From the NCBI RefSeq assembly GCF_014855495.1, contig NZ_JACYFJ010000007.1, forward strand, positions 1-64,000: a stretch of 64,000 nucleotides of DNA. The letters are read 5' to 3'. Under the pieces are notes generated by a model. It made no database searches. It was not told where the DNA came from and saw only the letters and a program-made list of their open reading frames with translations. The stretch is from Euzebyella saccharophila. GTDB taxonomy: Bacteria > Bacteroidota > Bacteroidia > Flavobacteriales > Flavobacteriaceae. Below, piece after piece: positions 1 through 7,246 of this stretch. Every line of letters begins with the position of its first letter. Position 1 is the first letter of the stretch. Both the position numbers and the translations under genes were made by a program.

Positions 1-11
1 ATTGGTATTGA

Positions 12-113
12 ATGATTGATAATCCTATCGGAATTATCAACGATTCAACACCCCAAAATCAACAATATGAAGTAATTAAAAAATTAAATAGTAACTTTAG
101 AGAACTGGACTAG
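12..113 (+). CDS. Possible small ORF or gene tail at window edge
   Basis: A 33-codon frame starts at an ATG that overlaps (ATGA) the stop of another frame entering from the left edge (codons Ile-Gly-Ile-Glu-stop, 1-15). It ends with TAG at 111-113, six bases before the convergent methyltransferase gene. The peptide is rich in Asn, Gln and Lys and looks more like a protein tail than random translation. It could be a tiny coupled gene, or the end of an upstream gene broken by a frameshift. I recognise no family. The gene entering from the left cannot be judged from four codons. Confidence 0.25.
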   Translation: MIDNPIGIINDSTPQNQQYEVIKKLNSNFRELD

Positions 114-119
114 GGCTTT

Positions 120-1013
120 TCATAGGACACAATGTTGGGCATAGTACTTTTTCACTTCTTTTTTGTTGGTCGGATTTTCAATCTCGGGAATTATTAGCTT
201 ATCATCATATACAATAACTTCCGAACCTTTAGCAGTTGTTCCGGCACTATAACTGAGAGAATACTGTTTCTGTCTGTAATTTTTATACATTTCTTTAATT
301 TCTCTGTGGTCGTCATACGAGATAATCCAATTTCCTTTTGTTACTGATTTTATTAAATCGGCTATTTCAATATGGTCATTGTGTTCGTAAAAATTGATGT
401 AAAGCTGTTTTCCTTTATTGTAGTACGGTGGGTCTAAATACGTCAAAGATTTTTGAGGAATAATTTTTTGAGTTTTTTTAATAAAATCAATTGCATCTAA
501 ATTGTAAATATTAATACGATTACCATAGCGGGCAATCATTGTTATTCGATTGATTAAATCTTGCTTATTGAACCGAGCATCAATTTTCCATTTTCCAGTT
601 TGTTCCAAGCCTCCAATCACACCTGCCTTTAAAATTCCCGAACGGTTGGTCCTATTTAAAAAAAATGTTGAAAATCCAACATCTAACATAGAGTTGTCCG
701 ATGGTTTTTTTTGAATTGCCTTCTGCTTTCTCCATTCATCAACATTAATTTCTGTTTGTTGAATTTTTTTGCACAGATTATCTGTGTCAAAAATAACTGA
801 ATGCCAAAAGGAAAAAATACGTTTGTCGATGTCGTTAATATGAACGCTGGAAACATATTCATTTATAACTAAATCAAGTGCTACGGATGCTCCGCCTGCA
901 TACGGCTCAATATAGTGGCCATCAATCAAATGATTTGTTGAAATAATAGTTTTGACGTAATCGGCAATTTTAGCTTTACCGCCAGGATATCGAAGAGGTG
1001 AATAGTAGCCCAT
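120..1013 (-). CDS. D12-class DNA adenine N6-methyltransferase (Dam-like)
   Basis: Predicted to transfer a methyl group from S-adenosylmethionine to adenine N6 in DNA. Numbered from an upstream GTG at 1028, the motifs are RYPGGK at residues 13-18, the SAM-binding EPYAGG at 41-46 and the catalytic DPPYY at 199-203. This order and the ~300-residue length fit the D12 (MethyltransfD12) family. I chose the ATG at 1013 because it overlaps the stop of the upstream ParB-like gene as TAATG, which implies translational coupling; the GTG start would add five residues. The last codons (Tyr-Tyr-Ala-Gln-His-Cys-Val-Leu) run through the left copy of the inverted repeat at 133-147. No cognate restriction enzyme is recognisable in the window, so it may be a solitary modification enzyme or half of a two-gene system with the ParB-like protein. 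AT-rich compared with the genes that follow. Confidence 0.85.
   Translation of the reverse strand: MGYYSPLRYPGGKAKIADYVKTIISTNHLIDGHYIEPYAGGASVALDLVINEYVSSVHINDIDKRIFSFWHSVIFDTDNLCKKIQQTEINVDEWRKQKAIQKKPSDNSMLDVGFSTFFLNRTNRSGILKAGVIGGLEQTGKWKIDARFNKQDLINRITMIARYGNRINIYNLDAIDFIKKTQKIIPQKSLTYLDPPYYNKGKQLYINFYEHNDHIEIADLIKSVTKGNWIISYDDHREIKEMYKNYRQKQYSLSYSAGTTAKGSEVIVYDDKLIIPEIENPTNKKEVKKYYAQHCVL
133..147 (+). repeat. Left copy of 15-nt inverted repeat flanking the methylase/ParB unit
   Basis: TGTTGGGCATAGTAC. Its reverse complement recurs at 2363-2377 with one mismatch. It lies inside the 3' end of the methyltransferase gene. Its core GTTGGGC fits the integron-type 7-mer GTTRRRY. Confidence 0.6.
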
Positions 1014-2350
1014 TATATTATTTCCCACAATTTAGTTATAAATTTTTCAAATCCATCCCACGTGGTTTTCAAATCTTTAGGTATAGGGCTAAAATGTTTA
1101 TTGTGAACGTAAGCATTAAAAGTATTAATTGAAAGAATTGAATTGGGGTTAGTTACAGCCGTATTTATTGGCTTCGCTTCGTGTTTTGTTACAACCTTAT
1201 TGTTAACCAAGTCGGCACTAACCGCACCTACTTTGTTAGCCAAAGTTTCTCGACCCTTATATGTTATTTTCTTTTCTTCAATGTAAGTGTCAATGCTCAA
1301 TTCAATAAACACTCTGAAAAGAATTGAGCCAGCATTTTCAAAATATCTTAAATCCAAATCTTTCAATTCACGGTAAATTTTGTTTATCCTCGGTTGATTT
1401 ATTGGTATAACACAGCTCTTTGGAATTATTGTATTCCGGTCAGTCGATAATCGTTTGCCCTTCTTTTTACTTTTTTTGGAAGTGTTTTTAGGTGGTGTCG
1501 AAGTAATAATCTCCCATTGACCAACTGAAGCCGTATTATCAGGAATATCAGTTGGTTTGAAGGTTTCTATATAGTTTAATCTGTCACTTTTGCTATAAAT
1601 TTCCTTGACTTTAAAGTCTTTACTCGTAAGGTCTTTGATTATTTTAGTAAGTGGTTTCTTTATCTCGTCTGGTGTTAATTGCGAGGTAAGTTTACCATCC
1701 CTTACTTTCAAACCGACAACCTTTCTAATATCTGGGTCTCCGATTAATCTTTGTAAACTTGATGATGGAACTTTTGGTAGTTTCTTTTTTAAACTCGCAT
1801 CGAAATCCTTGTCTTTTTTTAGAAAATCAATTACTTGAAGTGCATAACTTGATTTACCTTCATTTCGTTCTTCAAATCTGTCTTTTTGTTGCGCGTCCCA
1901 AGTTACAGTCCCTACACCTTCGTTCTCTCCAGTATGTTTTAACTTAATCCATTTATATGCATCATCCTCGTTTTTGAAAATTACACAAGGAATTTCATCG
2001 ATTGGATTTTGAGCAAAGGTGTCTGAATAAGACTTAAATTTTTTAAAAGTGCTTTTGTGTTTTTCATTTATCAAATTTGGGTTATTGAGCAATTTTAAAG
2101 TAGTAACTCTGCGATTGCCTTCAAGAACATCGAATTTTCCTCTATCTGATTTGTTGGGTGTTACAATTGGAATATCTGAGGGATTAGTACCATTCTTTAA
2201 TATGTGCTGTCCGAGTTTCTCAAGTTTAGCTTTTTGTTCTTCAATCATAACAGATAGAGCTTCTCTCTGATTGCTTACCATTTCAAATCTTGGGTTTTCG
2301 GTACTCAAAAGTAAATTTGATACTTTGATGTCTTTAATCTGATATTCCAT
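1013..2350 (-). CDS. ParB/Srx-fold protein, possible C-terminal HEPN-like domain
   Basis: 445 residues. The N-terminal ~140 residues look like a ParB/sulfiredoxin-type nucleotide-binding domain: ENPR at 18-21 resembles ParB box I, and EGNRR at 77-81 followed by a helix (VTTLKLL) resembles the GERR box that binds CTP in ParB or the DGQQR box of DUF262 proteins. A very basic linker follows (residues 286-301, mostly Lys and Ser). The last ~110 residues are helical, with patterns (AGSILFRVFIELSIDTYI at 340-357; NTFNAYVHN at 409-417) that remind me of HEPN-type domains, but I see no clear Arg-x4-6-His catalytic motif. It is translationally coupled to the adenine methyltransferase. The pair may be a DNA-modification or defence module; that is inference. 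Domain fold confidence is moderate and biochemical function is unknown. Confidence 0.7.
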   Translation of the reverse strand: MEYQIKDIKVSNLLLSTENPRFEMVSNQREALSVMIEEQKAKLEKLGQHILKNGTNPSDIPIVTPNKSDRGKFDVLEGNRRVTTLKLLNNPNLINEKHKSTFKKFKSYSDTFAQNPIDEIPCVIFKNEDDAYKWIKLKHTGENEGVGTVTWDAQQKDRFEERNEGKSSYALQVIDFLKKDKDFDASLKKKLPKVPSSSLQRLIGDPDIRKVVGLKVRDGKLTSQLTPDEIKKPLTKIIKDLTSKDFKVKEIYSKSDRLNYIETFKPTDIPDNTASVGQWEIITSTPPKNTSKKSKKKGKRLSTDRNTIIPKSCVIPINQPRINKIYRELKDLDLRYFENAGSILFRVFIELSIDTYIEEKKITYKGRETLANKVGAVSADLVNNKVVTKHEAKPINTAVTNPNSILSINTFNAYVHNKHFSPIPKDLKTTWDGFEKFITKLWEII

Positions 2351-2362
2351 ATGGTTGTTTTT

Positions 2363-2377
2363 GTATTATGCCCAACA
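2363..2377 (-). repeat. Right copy of 15-nt inverted repeat flanking the methylase/ParB unit
   Basis: GTATTATGCCCAACA, the reverse complement of TGTTGGGCATAATAC; 14 of 15 positions match the left copy at 133-147. It lies about 13 bases upstream of the ParB-like start codon, where integron cassettes usually place their core site relative to the first codon. Confidence 0.6.
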
Positions 2378-2510
2378 CATAAATATCTGGAACTCCAACA
2401 TATATATGTGTCTTATTTTCAGTACTTTTTAAAATTTAACCTTCGGTAAAACATATATCAGTTCAATTATCCTTATAGAATGATATACCCCTAGCTATTG
2501 GCATACACTC

Positions 2511-2559
2511 AGGTCAATACCCTAACTTTTCATCGCAAAGTAGCACCAACTATTGACCT
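2511..2559. other. Long-loop inverted repeat in the 2351-2630 intergenic region
   Basis: AGGTCAATA at 2511-2519 is perfectly complementary to TATTGACCT at 2551-2559, with a 31-base loop. It lies downstream of the PhoD-like gene and upstream of the ParB-like gene. No U-tract follows on either strand, so a simple terminator is unlikely. The rest of 2378-2630 is AT-rich, with no gene I can support. Confidence 0.3.
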
Positions 2560-2630
2560 TTCTTTACAGAAAAGCGTAATCCGTAAAAATTAAATGGGGG
2601 AAAGTACAGCCTTAAAAATAGTATTTTTTT

Positions 2631-4250
2631 CTATTCCATCGCTACCGTAATGGGCCAGCCCTCAAATTGTTGGGCATTGGCTTGGGTCACATCGGCATCG
2701 CGGGCCCAGCATTCAAAAGTGGCCGTGCCTTCTTTTTTGTTCAAGCGGGTAAGGCCATAGCCGCCACCGGCAGACTGGCTTTCAGGGTTTACATAGGCCA
2801 TCATACTGATCTTGTTGCCAAAACCATCCAAATAATCCCCGGTCCACGGTAGGCTGGTATTGGTATTGGGGTTGGGGCCGGCCTTTTCATCTTCGGGCCA
2901 CCACCAACGGCTGTAATAATCGTTTACAATGGCGGGCACCACAAAAGACCAGGGGCCATCGCCAAATTCGTCCACACCCTGTTGTATAACCGTCGCCAAA
3001 TGCTGGTCCCCGGCAATATGTACGGCCTTGGCGGCCTTGATCAGGCGCAGTGCCTTGTTCCGGCCCGTTTGCGGCCATCCGTTGCTATCGAGGTCGGCAT
3101 GCAGTCGGTTGTCCTTTTTTCCATGAATATGGGCGCCCCCACAAAAACCGGTCTGCGAAAGTACCACTTTTAGCTGCTCGGGGTTTTGCTGCCCCCAGTC
3201 TTCCAAAAAGGTCAATTGACGCTCGCCCAAAAGGGTGAGCCCCGGTAGGTCAATACTCGCAGGGTCGTACTCCGGATTGCGAATATGGTCCGGTCGCGGC
3301 CCTTGCTGCGGTATTTTACCATTGGGTCCCGATTTAAACTTGCGGTCTTCCAGAATGGCAAAATCCACGCCGCCCCAGCTAAGGTTGGTATAGTAAACGC
3401 CAATGCCCTGCTCAATGGGGGTAGGGTCATAGGGATCCGGCAAATGGGCCGTTTGGCAGCGCTCTACCATTTGTACATATTCGGGGTGGTAGGTGTAGCC
3501 GCCGTCATTGGAACCTTTTACGACGGACTTTTTACCGTTCTCGCCCCAAAGGTTGCCCTGGCCAATATCATGATCATCGGGGATGCTAATGGCAGGTCGG
3601 TTTCTAAAGGTCTCCCTGAACTGCAGCCCAAATTTGAGCCATGCGGCGGTATGCTCCGTATGGTCGTAGGATTGGTCGCCTGCAAAAAAGATAAGGTCCG
3701 GATCCTGGTGGTTGATGTTGCGCACATAGTTCTCGCGCATGCCGCGGTCTTGGTTGCTATTGCAGCTAAGGGCGGCAATGGAAATCTCGTTCTTGTTCAC
3801 CGGATTTCTGCGGATCAGGCCTTCGTACATGGCTTTTTCACCATGGCGGATGCGGTAGGGCACATTGGCGGTATCGTCCCAATTCTCCACCCGAAAAAGG
3901 GCCGACCAGCCGAGGTCGTTCACGGTGGCGGACTGAATTTCTTGCCATTCCCCTTCTTGCTGAAACTCCAAACGTACCTCCCGGGTTTCCTCAGGGTAGA
4001 GCGGATACAGCTGGGCGCTCATTTTGAGCACGCCCCCGGAAACGGTATAGATGCCAAAGGCCACCACTTGGTCGCGTTCCACTTTTAAATCGATGATGGG
4101 GTTATCGGCGCGGTTCCACCAATCGTTCGTACTCAAGGTATCCACCTTTTCAAAAGGGGCTTTTACGGGCGGAATGCGTTCAGCGGTTTTCTTTTCGGCG
4201 CAGCCCAAAGCAAAAAGGGCGATCAAGGGTAGGAGGTAACGTTTTTTCAT
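2631..4250 (-). CDS. PhoD-like metallophosphatase lipoprotein
   Basis: 539 residues. A lipoprotein signal ends at a lipobox (FALGC, Cys17), so the protein should be exported and lipid-anchored. Metal-binding motifs follow in the order expected for the PhoD branch of metallophosphatases: SCNSNQ at 162-167, AGDQSYDH at 190-197, the PDDHD block at 224-228 and AGDQH at 413-417. The family hydrolyses phosphomonoesters or diesters using Fe/Ca-type metal centres; the substrate here is unknown. The gene is clearly GC-richer than the AT-rich unit to its left. A dispersed palindromic repeat separates it from the metallo-beta-lactamase gene on the same strand. The start ATG at 4250 is well placed for the signal peptide. 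Confidence 0.82.
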   Translation of the reverse strand: MKKRYLLPLIALFALGCAEKKTAERIPPVKAPFEKVDTLSTNDWWNRADNPIIDLKVERDQVVAFGIYTVSGGVLKMSAQLYPLYPEETREVRLEFQQEGEWQEIQSATVNDLGWSALFRVENWDDTANVPYRIRHGEKAMYEGLIRRNPVNKNEISIAALSCNSNQDRGMRENYVRNINHQDPDLIFFAGDQSYDHTEHTAAWLKFGLQFRETFRNRPAISIPDDHDIGQGNLWGENGKKSVVKGSNDGGYTYHPEYVQMVERCQTAHLPDPYDPTPIEQGIGVYYTNLSWGGVDFAILEDRKFKSGPNGKIPQQGPRPDHIRNPEYDPASIDLPGLTLLGERQLTFLEDWGQQNPEQLKVVLSQTGFCGGAHIHGKKDNRLHADLDSNGWPQTGRNKALRLIKAAKAVHIAGDQHLATVIQQGVDEFGDGPWSFVVPAIVNDYYSRWWWPEDEKAGPNPNTNTSLPWTGDYLDGFGNKISMMAYVNPESQSAGGGYGLTRLNKKEGTATFECWARDADVTQANAQQFEGWPITVAME

Positions 4251-4280
4251 GTTGGGTCGGGTTTGTATTTAAGTTTTTAT

Positions 4281-4310
4281 TTTGTCAGGTCGAACTCAGT
4301 CGAGACCTCG
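4281..4310. repeat. Dispersed palindromic repeat, copy 1
   Basis: TTTGTCAGGTCGA-ACTCAG-TCGAGACCTCG. The arms AGGTCGA and TCGAGACCT can pair with a one-base bulge. Three related copies lie at 6121-6147, 6168-6195 and 6214-6240. All four are intergenic, which resembles REP-type elements. Confidence 0.65.
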
Positions 4311-4316
4311 GTTCGT

Positions 4317-5072
4317 TTAGGGTTCTTTAAACAGTTGTGCCGTATAATCCAGCAATTCCGTTCCGCCATGCTGCCCGTGCCCGGGAATGACAATTTTGGC
4401 ATCCGGGAAGGCTTCTTTCACCTTTACAGCGGTACTGCTCCATTCGTTGACGTTCGCATCACCCAAATACCCTTTGCTGGCATCCACTTCCTTTACCAGG
4501 CAGCCACCAAAAAGCAATTGGTCTTCGGGTACATAGCTCACAATATTGTCTCGGGTATGCCCTTCACCCACAAATTGATGGATGATCTTGCCATCGCCTA
4601 CCTTCATTTCCAGGGTTTCGGAAAAAGCGTTTTGCGGCACCTGATTGCCTTCTTTTTTGGCCAGTTCCAAGGTCAGTTCATTGCCGTAGGAGGGAATTCC
4701 CTTTTGGTGAAAGGCTTCCAGTCCGCCCACACAATCATCATGAAAATGGTTGGCCACCACGGCGGTAATGGTTTTTTGTTGGGTTTCGCTGATCCAATGC
4801 ATTAATTCTTCGCTTACCTCGGCATCTACCGGCGTATCGACCACCACGGCCTCGTTTCCGTTCATATAGACCAAGCCGTTGCAGGCTACCTTGCCAAAGG
4901 AATCCGTCTGCAAATAAGAAACATGAATGTAGCTATTTTTGCTTACCGGAATCATTTTTAAGGTCTCGCTGCTGTAAGCAATGCTGTTTTTTGCGGACTT
5001 ACAAGCAAGGCCTGTCAAAAGCAGCAGGAAAAGAAAAACGGGAATTTGGACACGCATGGTAGGGAGTTTCAT
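4317..5072 (-). CDS. Subclass B1 metallo-beta-lactamase homologue, lipoprotein
   Basis: 251 residues. The zinc ligands of subclass B1 enzymes are all present: HFHDD at 109-113 (His109, His111, Asp113), His172 in GEGHTRDN, Cys191 in FGGCLVK and His232 in IPGHGQHGG. That set predicts hydrolysis of beta-lactams including carbapenems, but activity is not shown by sequence alone. The N-terminus has a hydrophobic stretch and a lipobox ending at Cys24 (TGLAC), so it should be lipid-anchored outside the cytoplasm. A second in-frame ATG at 5057 would also give a workable signal peptide. No integron, insertion sequence or transposase adjoins it, so it is probably a resident chromosomal gene. Related B1 enzymes are known from several Flavobacteriaceae. 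Confidence 0.87.
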   Translation of the reverse strand: MKLPTMRVQIPVFLFLLLLTGLACKSAKNSIAYSSETLKMIPVSKNSYIHVSYLQTDSFGKVACNGLVYMNGNEAVVVDTPVDAEVSEELMHWISETQQKTITAVVANHFHDDCVGGLEAFHQKGIPSYGNELTLELAKKEGNQVPQNAFSETLEMKVGDGKIIHQFVGEGHTRDNIVSYVPEDQLLFGGCLVKEVDASKGYLGDANVNEWSSTAVKVKEAFPDAKIVIPGHGQHGGTELLDYTAQLFKEP

Positions 5073-5105
5073 TTCCGTCTAAATATAGCATATTACCTTT
5101 CAATA

Positions 5106-5483
5106 ATGGATAACCAACGCATAGAGAAACTCATTTTTGTGTACAATGCCGATGCCGGATTAAAAAACGCGGTGATGGACAGCCTGCACAAGGTGATGAG
5201 CCCCCAAACCTATGATTGTAAGTTGTGTGAGCTTACCTTCGGTGTTTTTACGGAAAACAAACGCTGGAAAGATTTTCGGGAAAATGCCGAAGTGGACATG
5301 GTGTTCTTGCACAAGGACGAATTTCAAAAAAGCTATGCCTCCAAATTTGCGGCCAAGTACAGCTATCCTTGTGTTTTGGCAGCTACAGCTCACGATTTGC
5401 AGTTGTTTATGGATACGCAGACCTTGAACCAGTTGCAGAGCCTAGAAGAACTGATCGCTTTGGTGCAAAAGGGAATCGCTTAA
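5106..5483 (+). CDS. Conserved small protein of unknown function
   Basis: 125 residues starting at ATG 5106 (MDNQRIEKLIF). An in-frame upstream extension to 5046 would overlap the beta-lactamase signal-peptide codons and is unlikely. No signal peptide or membrane segment. It looks like an alpha/beta protein with a CxxC pair (DCKLC, about residues 37-41) and a second half ending in a helix-rich stretch. A thioredoxin-like fold is possible but not demonstrated. Its stop codon overlaps the engB stop in the palindrome TTAA (5480-5483), so the genes are convergent. I do not recognise a function. Confidence 0.7.
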   Translation: MDNQRIEKLIFVYNADAGLKNAVMDSLHKVMSPQTYDCKLCELTFGVFTENKRWKDFRENAEVDMVFLHKDEFQKSYASKFAAKYSYPCVLAATAHDLQLFMDTQTLNQLQSLEELIALVQKGIA

Positions 5484-6097
5484 TTCTTTAGCGCCTGAAA
5501 GAAATCCGTATTGATGCCGTCTATATAGGTGAGGAGTTCCTCACGGCCCATATTTTTGGAAGAAGAAGTGATAAAGTAGGAGGGGGCTTCTTCCCAAAGT
5601 CCGTTTTCCATTTCGTTTAAATAGGCGTTCACGTTGCGCTCAATGGCGCCGGGTTTGAGTTTATCGGCCTTCGTGAAAATGATACAGAAAGGAACTTGGT
5701 TCTCTCCCAGCCACTCCATAAATTCCATATCTATTTTTTGCGGACTATGGCGAATATCCACCAGAACAAAGGCGCAGACCAGTTGCTCGCGTTGGGTAAA
5801 ATAATCCGTAATGTATTTTTGAAAGGTTTTTTTATCCTTTTTGGACACGCGGGCGTAGCCGTAACCGGGCAAATCGACCAAAAACCAGTTTTCGTTGATC
5901 TTAAAATGGTTGATCAATTGGGTCTTTCCCGGCCGTCCGGAAGTCTTGGCCAAGCTTTTACGCTCCGTAAGCATGTTGATGAGGGAAGATTTTCCCACAT
6001 TACTACGGCCTATAAAGGCATATTCGGGCAACAGCTCATTGGGGCATTTAGAAACCTCGGTATTGCTAATGATAAAGTTGGCCGTTTTTATTTGCAC
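5480..6097 (-). CDS. engB: Ribosome-biogenesis GTPase EngB (YihA/YsxC)
   Basis: 205 residues. All five G motifs are visible: GRSNVGKS at 30-37 (P-loop), GRPGKTQ around 54-60 (switch I), DLPGYG at 75-80, TKAD at 142-145 and TSSSK near the C-terminus. The family assists late assembly of the large ribosomal subunit and is usually essential. Length is typical. Three copies of a palindromic repeat lie between its start and the end of the upstream hydrolase gene, so it may have its own transcript or be read through from the hydrolase. Confidence 0.96.
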   Translation of the reverse strand: MQIKTANFIISNTEVSKCPNELLPEYAFIGRSNVGKSSLINMLTERKSLAKTSGRPGKTQLINHFKINENWFLVDLPGYGYARVSKKDKKTFQKYITDYFTQREQLVCAFVLVDIRHSPQKIDMEFMEWLGENQVPFCIIFTKADKLKPGAIERNVNAYLNEMENGLWEEAPSYFITSSSKNMGREELLTYIDGINTDFFQALKN

Positions 6098-6120
6098 GTC
6101 AATACTTGTTTTTATGATTT

Positions 6121-6147
6121 GTCCAGGTCCAGCGCAGTCGAAACTCC
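6121..6147. repeat. Dispersed palindromic repeat, copy 2 (diverged)
   Basis: GTCCAGGTCCAGCGCAGTCGAAACTCC, the most diverged of the four related copies. It lies just upstream of engB. Confidence 0.5.
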
Positions 6148-6167
6148 AGTGCTGTTTTTGCCCTTTT

Positions 6168-6195
6168 TTGTCAGGTCGAGCGCAGTCGAGACCTC
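6168..6195. repeat. Dispersed palindromic repeat, copy 3
   Basis: Reads TTGTCAGGTCGAG-CGCAG-TCGAGACCTC, the best-paired copy; it could fold as a short hairpin with loop CGCAG. No U-tract follows, so it is not a standard terminator. Confidence 0.65.
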
Positions 6196-6213
6196 AGTAG
6201 TTCTGTTTTCAAT

Positions 6214-6240
6214 TTGTCAGGCTGAGCCCAGTCGAGACCT
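6214..6240. repeat. Dispersed palindromic repeat, copy 4
   Basis: Reads TTGTCAGGCTGAG-CCCAG-TCGAGACCT and overlaps the last two bases of the hydrolase stop codon (6239-6241). Confidence 0.6.
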
Positions 6241-7003
6241 AAAACCCTCTTTTTTGCAACCAGGCATCCAAAATTTCGTTGAATGCATCGGGGTGCTCCA
6301 TCATGGGTGCGTGTCCGCATTTCTCGATCCAGTACAGATCGGAATCCGGAAGCAGTTCGTGAAACAGATTGGCTACATCAGGTGGGGTAACGTTATCATC
6401 CTCTCCCCAAATGATACAGGTAGGCGTTTCCATGGTGGGCAGGTCATTGGCCATATTGTGCCTAATGGCGCTTTTGGCAATGGCAAGCGTCTTGATGATC
6501 TTGTTGCGATCGTTCACTGTAGCAAAGACCTCGTCTACAATTTCTTTGGTGGCCACTTCGGGATCGTAAAAAACCGCTTCGGCCTTTTTCTTGATAAATT
6601 CATAATCGCCCCGGCGCGGATAGCCATCGCCCATGGCACTTTCGTACAGTCCGGAACTTCCTGTAATAACCAGGGCCTTTACCATATCGGGGTACATTTT
6701 GGTATGCAACAATCCAATATGTCCGCCTAATGAATTACCCAAAAGAATCACGTCTTTTAAGCCTTTGAACTCGATAAAGCCTTCCAAGAATTTGGCAAAC
6801 TGCTTTACGTTGGTCTTAAGCATGGGCATGTCATAAATGGGCAGTTCCGGCAAGAGGATTTTGTACCCTTTTTTCGGGAAAAAGTCCGTAACCCCATGAA
6901 AGTTGCTAAGCCCGCCCATGAGCCCGTGCAGTATAATGATAGGGGTTCCTTCCCCTATCTCCATGTACCGGTATTTTCCTTCCTTAATAATGTTTTCTTC
7001 CAT
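6239..7003 (-). CDS. Alpha/beta-hydrolase fold protein
   Basis: 254 residues. The oxyanion-hole HG is at 26-27 (ILHGLMGG), the nucleophile is Ser91 in GNSLGG, a probable acid is Asp203 in GEDDNV and the catalytic His is His231 in KCGHAPMMEHP. No signal peptide, so cytoplasmic. The fold suggests an esterase or related hydrolase; the substrate cannot be read from sequence. It is divergent from mraZ. Two minus-strand TAnnTTTG elements (7026-7033 and 7041-7048) lie just upstream, giving a leader of about 15-30 nt. Confidence 0.85.
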   Translation of the reverse strand: MEENIIKEGKYRYMEIGEGTPIIILHGLMGGLSNFHGVTDFFPKKGYKILLPELPIYDMPMLKTNVKQFAKFLEGFIEFKGLKDVILLGNSLGGHIGLLHTKMYPDMVKALVITGSSGLYESAMGDGYPRRGDYEFIKKKAEAVFYDPEVATKEIVDEVFATVNDRNKIIKTLAIAKSAIRHNMANDLPTMETPTCIIWGEDDNVTPPDVANLFHELLPDSDLYWIEKCGHAPMMEHPDAFNEILDAWLQKRGF

Positions 7004-7025
7004 TCAGGATGCTTATCAACGTTGC

Positions 7026-7048
7026 CAAAGATAGGCATTTCAAATATA
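7026..7048 (-). promoter_or_regulatory. Candidate -7 promoter elements for the hydrolase gene
   Basis: Two minus-strand matches to the Bacteroidota -7 consensus TAnnTTTG: TATCTTTG (complement of 7026-7033) and TATATTTG (complement of 7041-7048). I did not find a convincing TTTG -33 element at the usual distance. Confidence 0.5.
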
Positions 7049-7172
7049 TGCACATACGCTTTGGCGGTCCGTAAAGTAATCATTTTTGTCTCTTTCCCAC
7101 AAACTACCACTCTTTAAATTCCCACAGAGATGGGACTAGGATATGCACAAAAGCCACAATTTATCAACAAAG

Positions 7173-7197
7173 TGGTAATTTGTGGTAAAATGTGGTA
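7173..7197 (+). promoter_or_regulatory. Candidate MraZ operator: three TGGTA boxes, 10-bp period
   Basis: TGGTA occurs at 7173-7177, 7183-7187 and 7193-7197, that is TGGTA-N5-TGGTA-N5-TGGTA. E. coli MraZ binds TGGGN direct repeats with 5-nt spacers in front of its own operon, and the geometry here is the same. The boxes end 10 bases before the -7 element at 7208-7215, in a position suited to autoregulation. Confidence 0.65.
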
Positions 7198-7207
7198 ATA
7201 AAATTTG

Positions 7208-7215
7208 TAATTTTG
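7208..7215 (+). promoter_or_regulatory. -7 promoter element of the mraZ/dcw operon
   Basis: TAATTTTG is an exact TAnnTTTG match, 31 bases before the mraZ GTG. A TTTG at 7179-7182 is 25 bases upstream, longer than usual for a -33 element, so that part is uncertain. Confidence 0.6.
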
Positions 7216-7246
7216 AGTTATTGTACTGAAAAACTAGCCATTTAGC

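Noticed and set aside
2511-2559. Terminator of the PhoD-like gene
   Set aside because: The loop is 31 bases and no T-run follows.
3285-4088. A 267-codon frame on the + strand opposite the PhoD-like gene
   Set aside because: It is a shadow of a GC-rich gene on the other strand, with no family motif and no start context.
6121-6240. Terminators at the three repeat copies
   Set aside because: Hairpins are present but no T-run follows on either strand in the direction of the neighbouring genes.
5696-6730. A 344-codon + strand frame across engB and the hydrolase gene
   Set aside because: It runs antisense to two genes with complete catalytic motifs and crosses the repeat cluster; no domain is visible.
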